The notes beneath the pieces are model-generated. The model searched no databases. It was given only the letters and a program-made list of their open reading frames with translations, and was not told where the DNA came from. From contig PHBP01000001.1 in NCBI GenBank assembly GCA_002842035.1, positions 109,198-173,197 of the forward strand: a stretch of 64,000 bases of DNA, read 5' to 3'. The stretch comes from Candidatus Cloacimonetes bacterium HGW-Cloacimonetes-2. Lineage in GTDB: Bacteria > Cloacimonadota > Cloacimonadia > Cloacimonadales > Cloacimonadaceae. The first letter of the stretch is position 1, and each line of letters begins with the position of its first letter. Both the position numbers and the translations under genes were made by a program. Shown here in pieces: positions 8,144-18,492 of the stretch.

Positions 8144-11100
8144 TCAGAGTCCGCGGAAACGGAAGGAGCGTTGTAACATAAGTCCGTGGCTCAGCGTATT
8201 CTCTGTAGCCTCATACTTCAAATTGTAAGAAAGCCGCAGACGATAGGGCAACATCAGCCGCAGGGAAGTGTCGTGCGAGATCAACATCACCGTATTCTTT
8301 TGCAGGTCAGTAGCTTCCTGCAGCTTAAGCTGGTAATCCAGGAAGAACTTTGAGCCCAGATACTTGCTCAAAGAAAGGGATAGATTGTTTAGCAAAATTG
8401 AAGAGCTAAACTGAACAATATCTGTGCTGAACTGCCTCATATCAGTGTAATTTGCGAGATTATCCGGATCGTTTGTAAACTCCGTAGCAAGGTTTTGGAT
8501 AAAGCCGACATTGATGCTGAAAGCATCGAGCTTGAAGAAGCGACGGATGCTGTTTTCCACCGGGTAAAGTATTGGCGAGATGAGAGATGCATTCAGGTTA
8601 CCGGAGATCAGGCTGATTGCTTCATCGGAGAGCAGGTTCTGCCGTTGAGTGCTGGATAACTCATCCACGGACTGGTTGTATCTGAGCCGCGACAGGATCT
8701 CTGTGGCAGAGCGATCCGAGGGATTATCGCTGGAAAGATTAAATTCCAATCGCTCCAGCAAGGACTTGGTGTTATCTCGATCTGTCGTGACATTGAGACT
8801 TACCAGAGTGCCATCCGGAGCGCGCTTGATAAACATACCCTCAATGGACATAAGCTCTTGTGATTCCAGGATATCGATATTCAGACGATCTACATTGAAG
8901 ACCGTGCCAAAGATATCGATGCTACCTTGCTCCGAGCTGAAAGAGGCATCCACCAAACGCCAGGTCAGACCGTCGTAAATAATATGCAGATAGCTGCCGG
9001 GCTCGATCTTCAGATTCGTAGGGTAAGTGACATAATTTATATTGTCTTGCAAGCTGATAAGCAGGTCCAGACTGAAAGGCAACGGAGCAGGATCAGGAGT
9101 GTTTTTCTTGAAAGCGGCATCCCTGAAAGTGTAGATCAAGCGCAGCAGGTTTTCTGTATTGGGCGGGTAAACCGCTGAGGCATTGGAAAGTACAGCTTGG
9201 GCAGTGATCTTCATATCGTCAAAAGGACCCATCACCGTGGCGTAAGGAGCGTTTTGCCCCCTCAGCACGACAGTGCTAAGTGAGCGTGGCGGAGTAAAAT
9301 AGGGTATATTACCCTGAATTCCGGGCTCGGCGATGCTGACTTCAAAGACACCCAAATCAAGCATACCGGCTTGGAAGCGATTGCCTTCGTCATCAGTAAA
9401 GCGGTTGTTGATCCTGAGTTGTCCCAGCCCCATATTGGCTGTAAAGTTCTGTATAATCAGCCGGTTATCCCTGATCACAGAATTCAGGGTAATCTGTTTG
9501 ATCTCTTCGGGCTGATCCACCAATTTGAGGCTGCCACCGGTAATCGTAAGATTGCCTTCTTCAAGGCTAAACTGATCCTCAGAAACTCCAACAACCAGAT
9601 CCAGGCGAGATCTTCCGCGGGCATCCAGTATGTAATCAACGTTATTATCCAGCCATGTAAATAGCTCGCCTTCAAGATTTAGCCTTAGCTTGGAGTCATT
9701 TTCGAAATAGCGGTTTGTTAAGAGATTGTATCCCAAGGCTCCAGATCCAGTCAAAGCCAAAAGATCTTGTTTTCTGGCTGAGACAGTGTCAATCTGGAGT
9801 AGCTCATCTTTTTGAGATGCAACGAGATCAACCTGATCCAGCTCCAGTCCAAAAGCACTGATTTGATTAGCCTGCAGATCAACAGTCAGTTCAGGTTGGG
9901 CAATCTGGTGGATCAAATCCTTGAAAGATGCTGTTATCAGACCATTTAAAGTTCCTGTAACAGGGCTTTCCGCCAGTACATCAACCGGGCTGAGATTCAT
10001 AATCCGCGCCGATGCCACAAGTCCGGCTACATCATCAATCGAGAGTTCACCGCTAAGGCTTACCAGTTCTCGCTTGGTATTGCTGATTGCTCCGTCCAAC
10101 TGCGCCAGAGCAGGTACTCCACTCAAGCTCAGTTCAGCGGAGAGGGGGTACAAGCCACTGATTATAAGTTCGTTTAGGCTTAGCTTGGCATCGATCAGAT
10201 CAGAGTGATGGTAATTGTAACTTGCTCTGAGATTAAGGCCGGAGAATTGAGGAAGAAACAGCTCTAATGCGGGGTAAAATTGGGCTAGATCAGCTCGTTC
10301 CAGATCGTTCAAAGCCAGATCAAAGCCAAAGTCTTTGATATTGTTTGTAAGCATTGAACCACTTAGCGATACGAGGTCGCTAATTCTTAAAGCGTACACA
10401 TTGAGCAGTTTATCTCGCAGATCTGCTGTAAGACTTAGATCAAGTGGTTCGCCATTGAATAGTCCGTTTTCACTATCCAGATTGAGCACAGCATCACCTG
10501 TTCTAAGGTTGTATGCGCCTATCAGCATAAGATCTGTGTTGTATTGGAAAGATCCTGATAAATCGACATTTAAAGTGCTGCGAGTAACTATCTGATCCCT
10601 ATCCAAGTATGCCCGGATTGCTCCACTAACGAGTGGAGAGAGATCCTGAAACAGCTTCAAGTCGTAGTGATCAGCTAAGTTAAACTCTGTAAAATCAGCA
10701 TCGAGTAATAGATCTCGCGAGAGCAGATCGCCTAGCACCGTGATGCTATAACCCTCTGTACTGTGGATAGTTGCATCAATGAAATAGGACTGCTGCAGAG
10801 AGGATGAACCCGGAATTAGCTTGATCAGACCGCTCAAATCACTGATGTGTAGTCCTTGATAATCAAAGGTGATCTCATCAATAAGCAGCTCTCCGAGTGG
10901 AAGGCCGGAGTTCAAATCAAGATCATAATGCACTGTTCCCGAAGCAATAAGATCAGTTCCATTAGTTCCCAGTGGATTAGTCGTGAGTGAACCCTTGGCA
11001 AGGCCGGTCTTTAGATTGTAAACTGCCTCGGCTTGGACGAGTTGGTTTTCCCATTGTGCACTTAGGAGATTGGCACTCAGTGTCTTATCTGCGTAAATGG

Positions 11101-12226
11101 CGCTCAGGCTGATGGCGGATAAGCTATATGCTTGATAGGCAAGGCTCTCAGAATATGCTCTCAACTCGGCTATTGGATCGCTGAGCGGACCTTGAGCAAC
11201 CAGTTCACCCTTGAAACTACCCCGCAGATTCGGATCAAGCGTGGATAGATCCAAGCTGGGGAAATCGAGCTTGGCATCCAGACTTGGAATGCCAAAGAGA
11301 TCAGTTATGGATGCGTAACCATTTAATGTGCTGTTATCTAGCTTGAGCCGAGAGATCTCTGCCCTTATATTATTTTCGTCACCTGAAGCAGCCAGATAGG
11401 GTATAGTGAGGCTGTATTTATCCAAGAGTAAAGCTTCTGTAGCCCAAAGGAAGGCCTTGGCCTGCAATTTAATCGGTGCATTTGCTGTGGTTTGGCTGGC
11501 AGTAACGGAAAGATTGAGGTCGGTTCTGAAGTCCTTTATGTCCTTGTGGTATGCGTAGGAAGGATTGAGATTGGTGATCTCGGCCTCGCCAAAAGCTAAC
11601 CTTCCTTTATCCAAACTCAGCTCTGCTTTGATACTACCTCCGCTGGAGGAACGCGCATTCAGATTAACATTGGTTTGCTTATCGTTAACTGCTTGTATTT
11701 CTAAATTGCTAAGCTGCTCTTGTAAAAGTAATACATCGCTATTGATAATGGTCAATTCGATGCCAATATCAGCGGAAATACTGCCGTCTGTGAGCTTGAG
11801 TTTATGGAAATATGGAGTCAGGTCGGGAATCTCAAACTTCTTGTGGGCTCGTGGCTCTCCGCCTGCTTTGGGCCTGATCCTTAGATTGACTATAGGTGAG
11901 CTTATCTCGACATCATCCAGAAGCTTACGCATTTTGAATCCGCTAAAGATCACCTTGAGGAGATTGTAGCGTACTCGTAGCTGCTGCACATTGAAAGCCA
12001 AGCTGCTGTCAGTGGCGGCAAATACGATGTCTTTGGCTATTAGTTGCCTCTCTCCGATGCTAAGCTCTCCAATCTGGGCCTTACCTCCGAGCGCCTTGGA
12101 TATCTCCTTGACTGCCAGATCCTTCACCCTGCCTTGCAGATCAAAGCCATACCAGGCTATGAAGAAGATGCTGTTTATCAAAAGCAGCACCAGGACAAGG
12201 GTTAGGAACCTTTTAGGCTTTCGCAT
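8144..12226 (-). CDS. tamB: TamB-like translocation and assembly module protein (DUF490)
   Basis: The product is 1360 residues, in the TamB size range, with one N-terminal membrane segment (residues about 7-28) as an inner-membrane anchor. A long, repetitive beta-strand-rich periplasmic part follows, then a C-terminal region in the style of DUF490: an 'IDIFGTVFNVDRLNIDI'-like segment, a 'SATEILSRLRYNQS' segment and a terminal amphipathic section. TamB and related AsmA-like proteins bridge the envelope and are linked to outer-membrane lipid transport and autotransporter assembly. It is the last gene of the eight-gene minus-strand envelope operon, starting 9 bases after lolD. No tamA/BamA-type partner lies in the window. 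Confidence 0.85.
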   Translation of the reverse strand: MRKPKRFLTLVLVLLLINSIFFIAWYGFDLQGRVKDLAVKEISKALGGKAQIGELSIGERQLIAKDIVFAATDSSLAFNVQQLRVRYNLLKVIFSGFKMRKLLDDVEISSPIVNLRIRPKAGGEPRAHKKFEIPDLTPYFHKLKLTDGSISADIGIELTIINSDVLLLQEQLSNLEIQAVNDKQTNVNLNARSSSGGSIKAELSLDKGRLAFGEAEITNLNPSYAYHKDIKDFRTDLNLSVTASQTTANAPIKLQAKAFLWATEALLLDKYSLTIPYLAASGDENNIRAEISRLKLDNSTLNGYASITDLFGIPSLDAKLDFPSLDLSTLDPNLRGSFKGELVAQGPLSDPIAELRAYSESLAYQAYSLSAISLSAIYADKTLSANLLSAQWENQLVQAEAVYNLKTGLAKGSLTTNPLGTNGTDLIASGTVHYDLDLNSGLPLGELLIDEITFDYQGLHISDLSGLIKLIPGSSSLQQSYFIDATIHSTEGYSITVLGDLLSRDLLLDADFTEFNLADHYDLKLFQDLSPLVSGAIRAYLDRDQIVTRSTLNVDLSGSFQYNTDLMLIGAYNLRTGDAVLNLDSENGLFNGEPLDLSLTADLRDKLLNVYALRISDLVSLSGSMLTNNIKDFGFDLALNDLERADLAQFYPALELFLPQFSGLNLRASYNYHHSDLIDAKLSLNELIISGLYPLSAELSLSGVPALAQLDGAISNTKRELVSLSGELSIDDVAGLVASARIMNLSPVDVLAESPVTGTLNGLITASFKDLIHQIAQPELTVDLQANQISAFGLELDQVDLVASQKDELLQIDTVSARKQDLLALTGSGALGYNLLTNRYFENDSKLRLNLEGELFTWLDNNVDYILDARGRSRLDLVVGVSEDQFSLEEGNLTITGGSLKLVDQPEEIKQITLNSVIRDNRLIIQNFTANMGLGQLRINNRFTDDEGNRFQAGMLDLGVFEVSIAEPGIQGNIPYFTPPRSLSTVVLRGQNAPYATVMGPFDDMKITAQAVLSNASAVYPPNTENLLRLIYTFRDAAFKKNTPDPAPLPFSLDLLISLQDNINYVTYPTNLKIEPGSYLHIIYDGLTWRLVDASFSSEQGSIDIFGTVFNVDRLNIDILESQELMSIEGMFIKRAPDGTLVSLNVTTDRDNTKSLLERLEFNLSSDNPSDRSATEILSRLRYNQSVDELSSTQRQNLLSDEAISLISGNLNASLISPILYPVENSIRRFFKLDAFSINVGFIQNLATEFTNDPDNLANYTDMRQFSTDIVQFSSSILLNNLSLSLSKYLGSKFFLDYQLKLQEATDLQKNTVMLISHDTSLRLMLPYRLRLSYNLKYEATENTLSHGLMLQRSFRFRGL

Positions 12227-12235
12227 AAGTCGTTC

Positions 12236-12907
12236 TTACTGCGGGACAAGTACCCCGTTTTGCAAGGAGTAGGAGCTTTTGGCAAGCCCGGCTGAATCTT
12301 TGTCATGTGTAATGATCACAAAGGCTTGCCCCTGTTCACGGTTCAGTTTTAAGATCGTCTGCCAGATTTCCTGGCTGTTTTCGGGATCGAGATTGCCTGT
12401 TGGCTCGTCCGCAAGGACCAATCTGGGATGGTTTGCCAGTGCTCTGGCGAGAGATACGCGTTGCTGTTCGCCACCACTTAGCTGGTTTAGATAGTGTTTC
12501 TGGCGGTCTTCCAAGCCAAAGCTCTTCAGCAGTTCACGCGCTCTCGATAAGCTCATGGCTTTGCTCTGCCCATCAATCATAAGCGGCAGTGCCACGTTTT
12601 CTTCTGCGCTTAGGTCATCTATTAGGTAGTGAAACTGGAAGACGAAACCCAGCTCTTTATTGCGCAACTGAGGGGCATTCTTTGAGCTCGATGATACGGG
12701 GGCACCAAGATAGAGCAGCTCTCCTTTATCCGGAGAATCCAGTAAGCCAAGTATATGCAAGAGAGTGCTTTTACCGCTACCGCTCTTTCCCGTGATACTG
12801 ATCAATGCTGCTTCATCAATAGTGATCGATGCACCTTTGAGTACCTCAATCTTCTGCAAGCTGTCTTGATAAGTCTTCACCAGGCTCCTAGCTTCGAGTA
12901 TATGCAT
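12236..12907 (-). CDS. lolD: Lipoprotein-release ABC transporter ATP-binding protein LolD
   Basis: This 223-residue ABC ATPase belongs to the LolD/MacB group. Walker A is GKSGSGKST (residues 40-48), the signature is LSGGEQQ (143-149), Walker B is [12 protein letters not shown] (163-174) and the H-loop is ITHD. It should power extraction of lipoproteins from the inner membrane for outer-membrane delivery. It is 9 bases downstream of a single LolC/E-type permease and 9 bases upstream of tamB, which supports the Lol rather than an efflux assignment. LolD-type and FtsE-type proteins look alike; the permease next door decides it. Confidence 0.88.
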   Translation of the reverse strand: MHILEARSLVKTYQDSLQKIEVLKGASITIDEAALISITGKSGSGKSTLLHILGLLDSPDKGELLYLGAPVSSSSKNAPQLRNKELGFVFQFHYLIDDLSAEENVALPLMIDGQSKAMSLSRARELLKSFGLEDRQKHYLNQLSGGEQQRVSLARALANHPRLVLADEPTGNLDPENSQEIWQTILKLNREQGQAFVIITHDKDSAGLAKSSYSLQNGVLVPQ

Positions 12908-12916
12908 TCATTCCTC

Positions 12917-14140
12917 TTATGGGTTTCTTAACAGATCCATTATCTGCATCCGGTCTATTCGTTTGAGTGGTATCAGAATACACGAGAAGATGATCAGGGA
13001 AGATACCCCCAGGATGATCAATTGATTAATTGGAGATACATAAATCGTTAGTTGATCAATGAAGTAAACCTCTCCCTTGAGGCTGTAAAAGTTCTGATTT
13101 ACAATGAAAAGCGAGAGGAGCCAACCGAGTAATTGTCCCAGCAGGACCGATGCTACTCCTACCATGGCTATCCTGTAGAACAATAGATGCTTGATACTGC
13201 GGGTAGCGGCGCCGATGGTCTTCAGTACAGCTATCTCGTTCTTTTTGTCATAGATGATGGTTATCACAGCGCTTACGACGTTTAACCCGGCTATCAGTAT
13301 CAGGAAGCTAAAGATGATGAAGATCAACCACTTCTCCATTCTGATCAGTCTAAACAAGCTTTCGCTGCTATAGTTCCATGGGATTGCCTCATAACGGGCA
13401 CCCAGTTCCTGCTTCATACTTTCGCCAAGACCGACTGCATTATCAATCTGAGCTGGCACCAGGCGCAGCTCCAGCTTGGAGTAGCTATCATCAATCAGGA
13501 GTAGCGCTTGTGCATCTTGAGGTGTCATTATCACGATCGATCTGTCTGACTCGTAGTAACCGGAACGGTATATCCCGGCAATTCTATAGCAATGCTCACT
13601 CGGAAATAAACCCAGCATACTTATTCTTTCCAATTGAGGATACACTACTTTGAGGCTGTCACCGGCCGTCTTTCCCAGCTCTTTTGCCATGTAATAACCC
13701 ACATAGACAGCACCGGGCTCAAGATCTGTATATCCTTTCTCAAGGTATCGCTTGTACGGCTCGATAGCACCCGTGGGCTGGTAATAAGCTCGGATCAGAG
13801 CACCCCGTATAGATTCACCGTCCTGCACCATAGCTGAGTACGATATATTCGCTGATATATTGGCTATCTCTTTGCGTTTTGAAAGCTTGGCAGCAGCTTC
13901 GTCAACCTGCTCCCGGCTAAGGTACTCATTGAGTTGACTCTGTAACGTAATATGGGAGAATGAATCCAGCAAAACCGTCTTGAGAGTGCGCTCATAGCCT
14001 TCGAACAGGTTTAACCCGGCACTCAGTATCGCCACTGACAGAATGATTCCCAAGACCATAAAAACAAAGCTAAAGCGCATCAGTGTGCGCTTTGGATGCT
14101 TTAAGTAGTTCTGTAGAAAGAAGTGCTCCAGCTTATTCAC
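12917..14140 (-). CDS. lolC: LolC/LolE-type ABC transporter permease
   Basis: The layout is that of the MacB/LolC/E family: an N-terminal membrane helix (FVFMVLGIILSVAILSAG), a large periplasmic domain, then three C-terminal helices from about residue 265 (numbering from the GTG). I chose the GTG at 14140 because the protein then begins VNKLEHFFLQNYLKHPKR, matching the usual LolC/E start (short N-terminus, then FxxxRYL). This GTG overlaps the stop of the glycosyltransferase gene by 8 bases. An ATG at 14182 would add 14 residues; neither has a strong Shine-Dalgarno. Only one permease gene is present, so the transporter is probably a homodimer (LolF-like) instead of LolC plus LolE. Confidence 0.82.
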   Translation of the reverse strand: MNKLEHFFLQNYLKHPKRTLMRFSFVFMVLGIILSVAILSAGLNLFEGYERTLKTVLLDSFSHITLQSQLNEYLSREQVDEAAAKLSKRKEIANISANISYSAMVQDGESIRGALIRAYYQPTGAIEPYKRYLEKGYTDLEPGAVYVGYYMAKELGKTAGDSLKVVYPQLERISMLGLFPSEHCYRIAGIYRSGYYESDRSIVIMTPQDAQALLLIDDSYSKLELRLVPAQIDNAVGLGESMKQELGARYEAIPWNYSSESLFRLIRMEKWLIFIIFSFLILIAGLNVVSAVITIIYDKKNEIAVLKTIGAATRSIKHLLFYRIAMVGVASVLLGQLLGWLLSLFIVNQNFYSLKGEVYFIDQLTIYVSPINQLIILGVSSLIIFSCILIPLKRIDRMQIMDLLRNP

Positions 14141-15098
14141 GATCCTGCTCTTCGTTTTTGTGCTCCAAAGCGATATTGACATACCGTTCGATCGACAAAG
14201 GCAGATTCCGGCCGGTATTTATCCTGTTTACGATCAGCTCAGAGATCAGGCCCAGAGAGATAAACTGAAGACCGGTAATAATCAGGAGCATCCCCAGAAA
14301 CAAAAGGGGACGGTTGCTGAGAGGATAACCGTAAAAGATCTTGAGTACTGCCAGGTAGAGGCTAAGGAACAAGCCAGCCATTGCCGAGACAAGCCCAATC
14401 CTGCCAAAAAGATAGAGCGGACTCTTGACATACTGAGTAACCATCTTGACCGTCATCAGATCAAAGAATCCTCGCAGATACCTCTCCCAACCATACTTGG
14501 ATTTGCCATACTTTCTGGCTCTGTGTTCCACGTCAATCTCACCGACCCGATATCCCAAGGAATTTGCCAAAGCCGGAATGTATCTGTGCATCTCTCCATA
14601 GAGATTCAGCTCTTTTACCAAGGGCTTTCTATAAGCCTTGAAGCCGCAATTGTAGTCCTTGAGTTTGAGATCGAAAGTCCTTGCAGTTACATAGTTGAAC
14701 AGCTTGGAAGGCAATGTCTTATGCAGGGGGTCGTGACGCTTTTTCTTCCATCCGGAGACCAGGTCATAACCTTCGTCCAGCTTTACCAGAAATCGCTGTA
14801 TCTCGATTGGATTGTCCTGCAGATCAGCATCCATAGTAAAGACGATCTCACCCTGAGCATAATTAAAGCCCTGTTGCAGCGCTGCCGCTTTGCCAAAATT
14901 ACGCCTGAACCTGATTATCCTGATGGCAGGGTTTGCCATAGCCAGTTCGTTCATAATCTCAAAGCTCTTGTCTCTGCTGCCATCATCGATAAAGATTATT
15001 TCATAGGTGTTATCGCCCACATTCGCAATTATTTCATCCACCAGGATGCGTATTGAATCCTCTTCATTAAGGGTCGGAATCACAAAACTTAAGAGCAT
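14133..15098 (-). CDS. Family 2 glycosyltransferase, DPM1/ArnC-like, with C-terminal membrane helices
   Basis: This 321-residue protein has a GT-A catalytic domain (residues 1-225): VIPTLNEEDSI at the N-terminus, IDDGSRDKS near residue 39 and MDADLQDNP near 93 (DxD-type metal site). Two membrane helices follow around residues 232-255 and 265-290. The family transfers sugars from nucleotide donors to polyprenyl phosphate. It lies 7 bases after a polyprenol/diacylglycerol kinase-like gene, so a polyprenyl-phosphate-sugar role is attractive. Acceptor and sugar cannot be read from the sequence. Confidence 0.85.
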   Translation of the reverse strand: MLLSFVIPTLNEEDSIRILVDEIIANVGDNTYEIIFIDDGSRDKSFEIMNELAMANPAIRIIRFRRNFGKAAALQQGFNYAQGEIVFTMDADLQDNPIEIQRFLVKLDEGYDLVSGWKKKRHDPLHKTLPSKLFNYVTARTFDLKLKDYNCGFKAYRKPLVKELNLYGEMHRYIPALANSLGYRVGEIDVEHRARKYGKSKYGWERYLRGFFDLMTVKMVTQYVKSPLYLFGRIGLVSAMAGLFLSLYLAVLKIFYGYPLSNRPLLFLGMLLIITGLQFISLGLISELIVNRINTGRNLPLSIERYVNIALEHKNEEQDRE

Positions 15099-15105
15099 CT
15101 AAACC

Positions 15106-15705
15106 TCATTTAATCACTATCGAAAAAAGTGTCATGACCAGCCCCGAGATTAGCGGAATCTTGACGTTATCATCCACCGGAACATCCCAAAGCTCAGCAA
15201 AAGTAGCAGCCAAAGCCCCAACCAGAGCCATAGCAGGTCGCTCCCAAAAGAATGCCAAGCCAAAGCTGAAAGTACTTACAAAACAAGCCAGACTACCTTC
15301 CAGAGACTTCTTGACTTTCAAGAACTTACGCTTGCCAAAATTGATCCCAATAATTGCCGCAAAGGTATCGCCTATGGATAGAAAAGCCATTGAGCAAAAC
15401 GCTATAGTGGGCTCAAAGAAAGCCACCGCTAACATACCGGAAAAGATCAGATAGGTTGCCCCGGTAAAATCCTTCCACTCGTGTTTGCGGAGTATCAAGC
15501 CAAAGAGCCTCATAAAGTTCTTGCGAAATGATTTCTGCCAAAAACGGCTGAATTCTATGATCAGAGAAACCAAGAACGCCACAAAGAGCAGAGTAAATCC
15601 CAGTAGTCTCTTGTTTCCAAGCAGATACCTGTATGTGAAGGGAATCACCAACGAACTGATATGAATTGACTTCCTGATGGTCTCGCTCTTGAAGAAAGCC
15701 ATCAA
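15106..15705 (-). CDS. Dolichol/polyprenol or diacylglycerol kinase-like membrane protein
   Basis: This 199-residue polytopic protein has about six membrane segments. It carries the SEC59/DGK1/VTE5-type CTP-dependent kinase and CDP-transferase pattern: an N-terminal RKSIH motif, a GDTFAAIIGINFGK motif (about residues 114-127), KSLEGS after it, and VDDNVKIPL near the C-terminus. These enzymes phosphorylate polyprenols or diacylglycerol, or transfer cytidylyl groups. It is often annotated as phosphatidate cytidylyltransferase. Position between recJ (10-base gap) and a polyprenyl-type glycosyltransferase (7-base gap) supports lipid carrier metabolism. The second Met is an alternative start. Confidence 0.75.
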   Translation of the reverse strand: MMAFFKSETIRKSIHISSLVIPFTYRYLLGNKRLLGFTLLFVAFLVSLIIEFSRFWQKSFRKNFMRLFGLILRKHEWKDFTGATYLIFSGMLAVAFFEPTIAFCSMAFLSIGDTFAAIIGINFGKRKFLKVKKSLEGSLACFVSTFSFGLAFFWERPAMALVGALAATFAELWDVPVDDNVKIPLISGLVMTLFSIVIK

Positions 15706-15715
15706 TCACCAACTT

Positions 15716-17269
15716 CTACGCTTCATAGTGATCCAAGATCTTGATTAGATTGGGACTTTTCCAGCTAATGATGAAACTATTGGCACGCTGATCTTTAACT
15801 GCTTGTCCCCCATTATCGAGCATAAATCTGGACTGCAAATCCTGCAAGCTGGTCTCATCAACCATAATAAGTGGCTCGGGATTTTTCATTCCCCAGGGCA
15901 ATAGAACTTCCAGCTTCTCCCAGTTTTCCGGACTAAGGTCTTTGGCTTTAATACGGGCATCAACCGCTATTTTTTGAGGCTCTTCCGCATTGGCCAGAGC
16001 TTCATTTAGAAACTCATTAAAGCATGCTAAGAAGGCATCATATTTTACCGGATCCATCGTAAAGCCGGCTGCCTTGGCATGGCCACCATACTGGATTAAA
16101 TGATCCCGGCAATGTGTAAACGCCGATACCATATTGAAACCATCGCTGCATCTGCCTTCACAGACCATTGCTCCATTGTGCATCTTCAGCATAATCGTGG
16201 GAATATCCAGATTGTTTACTACATAAGTCGCGGCAGTTCCCAGCAGGTTGTAGGGTATTACACCTTCATCGTCATAATAGACGAAAGCAGGACCCACAAA
16301 GTCTGTGACCAGACTGTCCATAAAGCCAAAGACCTTATTGAGTTCCTGTTCCCAGAGATTCTTCTGCTGCTCCAATTCCTGAAAGAGATCTGCTTTTTCG
16401 TCGGAGACCTGCAACATAAAGCGTATCGCTGTATGTTCACCTCCGGGCTCGCGTCCGTTGGCTATCAATCTTGCAGTATTCTGGATGAAGTTAAAGATCG
16501 TCGAGGGAGAATCTACCCGCATATAATTACGCAGGAGAAAGTCTATCGTATAATCCCGCACTTTGTCCCAATTCTCGATAACCTCTCGCACTATCAATCT
16601 GTTAACACCCGTCATCGGCACCTTGTCCGCAATTGATCCAACCGCTGCCCAAAAGTAACTGGCATGAGGCACTTCGTGCTCCAAAAGCCTGCTGAGATAT
16701 CTGATAAGAAGCAGCACAACTCCTACTCCTGCCAGTGATTTGTAAGGATATTGGCAATGAGGCAACTGCGGATTGAGAATGGCGTATGCCGGGGGTAAAT
16801 GATCCGGCTGTATCAAATGATGATCTGTTATTAAAACCTCACAGCCCAACTTATTGAGCTCTGTAACGCCTTCCCAGGCACTGATCCCATTATCGACCGT
16901 GATCAGCAGCTTGTAGCCACCCTGCCTCACAAAATCTATCACAGAGGCCTGGATCCCATGCGGCTCCAAGTTTCTATTTGGTATGTAGTAACGGTGTTTC
17001 TGATAACCGCAGGAATTGAGGAACTGATACAAGATATAGGTACTGGTTACTCCATCCGGGTCATCGTGACCAAAGATCACCAGAGCTTCATTCTTGTAGA
17101 GGGCTCGTCTCAAGCGCTCTGCAACTTCCTCAATACCAGCCAATAGCGACTCATCGGGCATATCCTTCAAGCTCAAGCCCAACTCGTCTGATTTCAGACC
17201 CCGATGCTTTAGTATCTGCCCCAATAGATCAGGACTAGCTTCTGCCGGTACCTTCCATCGGTTTACCAT
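15716..17269 (-). CDS. recJ: RecJ-family single-strand DNA exonuclease (DHH phosphoesterase)
   Basis: The product is 517 residues, slightly shorter than E. coli RecJ. The DHH superfamily motifs are visible in order: GHDDPDG (motif I, residues 67-73), ITVDNG, TDHHL (the DHH itself), GSIADKVP and, in the DHHA1 part, GGHAKAAGF. The protein degrades single-stranded DNA 5' to 3' in repair and recombination. It sits inside an envelope operon, overlapping the barrel gene by 7 bases, so it is probably co-transcribed. The divergent motif I (HDDPDG) and short C-terminus leave a small chance of a related DHH nuclease. Confidence 0.85.
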   Translation of the reverse strand: MVNRWKVPAEASPDLLGQILKHRGLKSDELGLSLKDMPDESLLAGIEEVAERLRRALYKNEALVIFGHDDPDGVTSTYILYQFLNSCGYQKHRYYIPNRNLEPHGIQASVIDFVRQGGYKLLITVDNGISAWEGVTELNKLGCEVLITDHHLIQPDHLPPAYAILNPQLPHCQYPYKSLAGVGVVLLLIRYLSRLLEHEVPHASYFWAAVGSIADKVPMTGVNRLIVREVIENWDKVRDYTIDFLLRNYMRVDSPSTIFNFIQNTARLIANGREPGGEHTAIRFMLQVSDEKADLFQELEQQKNLWEQELNKVFGFMDSLVTDFVGPAFVYYDDEGVIPYNLLGTAATYVVNNLDIPTIMLKMHNGAMVCEGRCSDGFNMVSAFTHCRDHLIQYGGHAKAAGFTMDPVKYDAFLACFNEFLNEALANAEEPQKIAVDARIKAKDLSPENWEKLEVLLPWGMKNPEPLIMVDETSLQDLQSRFMLDNGGQAVKDQRANSFIISWKSPNLIKILDHYEA

Positions 17270-18492
17270 CCCGTGATCTCCTCTGCTTCAGGAATTTCTC
17301 GTGGAGCCTTACGATCCGGAGCCTTGGAAAGGACGTCAAATCCGGTAAAGCCAAAGAGCATCATAAATGCTTGATCTTCCAATCCATTAGTCCCGAGTGA
17401 TCCCCGCTTTGTGTACTGAAATCCCAAATCAAAGCGATTGCCATTGTTCTTGAGGGGAATGGTCAAGCCTGCGCTAAGCCCCAGTTCATTTATCTCATTG
17501 CCATCGCTATCCTTAAAGGGAAGCTTACGATAGCTGATGCCTGCTCTATAAGGCAGTCTGCCCCAACCCGCGTCAAATTCTTCCTGGACAGGCTCATAAG
17601 CGATACCGAGACCAAGCTTGTAAGCCTCGCCGTAATTAGCCCCTGCCTTGCTCCAATCCTCATAGTTCAAGTCTGTGGAAAGCTTGATATGCCGGAGAGG
17701 CAAAGCCGTTAACGAGGCACAAAGTTGAGATGGCAGCTCAAAAGATGCATTCTCCGATGTCTCCGTCTCGTGGATCGAAGTCCTGGTCTGGTCTCCCCTG
17801 AGTGTAACAGGGAGCGTGTAATTTATTCCCAGAGAGAGCTTTTTAAAGCTCCGTATGATCCCAAATGTAGCTGTAGGATTCTTGTAGCTCTTGATCAGTT
17901 GCTCACGGGTATCAAAGTTGCCAGAACCGCTGTTTTGAACAAAGCTTCTGGTCTCGTGACCAAAGTAATAATTCCCACTTACGCCCATACTCCAGCCACC
18001 GTGACGAAAGCTGTAAACCAGATCACCGCGATAGAGGTAGCGATCCATACTCTGCTGCTCCGTAATTGTCGATGCCAGAGTGCTATCGTAGAAACTGGTT
18101 TGATTGGTTACCAGTCCGGAGGCGTAAGAATTGAACTGGAATCCAATCCTATGCTTCTTGAGCGGGACACTCATACTAAAATACGGCAAATCAAGTGAAT
18201 TATCCGTAAAGCTCCGCTTGCCCTGAGCCTCAGTTTCGGACTTGTATCTGGTGTATCCCAGGATCAGTCCGGTGGAAAAATAAGTCAGGTTGTTATCATT
18301 GTGCATAGCCGGATTGGCATAGCCGTTGTTTATACGAAACATATCGCTGGCACCGGTATCACCCATCCCCATACTGTAGATATCCCTGCCCCAAAACTGC
18401 ACCGGATAACCGTCGTATGAGAAGATAGAATTCCCTGCGAATAGACCACTTAGCGTTACTAACACGCCAAGGATTAGAAAGGTTTTTTTCAT
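17263..18492 (-). CDS. Outer-membrane beta-barrel protein (FadL/PorV-like)
   Basis: This 409-residue protein has a signal peptide (about residues 1-19, ending LSGLFAG). An N-terminal segment around residues 30-75 holds MGMGDTGASD and NGYANPAM, resembling FadL/OmpP1/PorV proteins (a G-A-GD-T-A and 'NPA' pattern). Many alternating beta strands follow. It does not end in a typical aromatic residue because the tail after about residue 385 is charged. Its ATG sits in the tatD stop (ATGA, 4-base overlap), with an AGGA Shine-Dalgarno. Possible roles are lipid/hydrophobic transport or shuttling of sorted secreted proteins; the three Por-type tails in this window make the latter worth testing. Confidence 0.65.
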   Translation of the reverse strand: MKKTFLILGVLVTLSGLFAGNSIFSYDGYPVQFWGRDIYSMGMGDTGASDMFRINNGYANPAMHNDNNLTYFSTGLILGYTRYKSETEAQGKRSFTDNSLDLPYFSMSVPLKKHRIGFQFNSYASGLVTNQTSFYDSTLASTITEQQSMDRYLYRGDLVYSFRHGGWSMGVSGNYYFGHETRSFVQNSGSGNFDTREQLIKSYKNPTATFGIIRSFKKLSLGINYTLPVTLRGDQTRTSIHETETSENASFELPSQLCASLTALPLRHIKLSTDLNYEDWSKAGANYGEAYKLGLGIAYEPVQEEFDAGWGRLPYRAGISYRKLPFKDSDGNEINELGLSAGLTIPLKNNGNRFDLGFQYTKRGSLGTNGLEDQAFMMLFGFTGFDVLSKAPDRKAPREIPEAEEITGW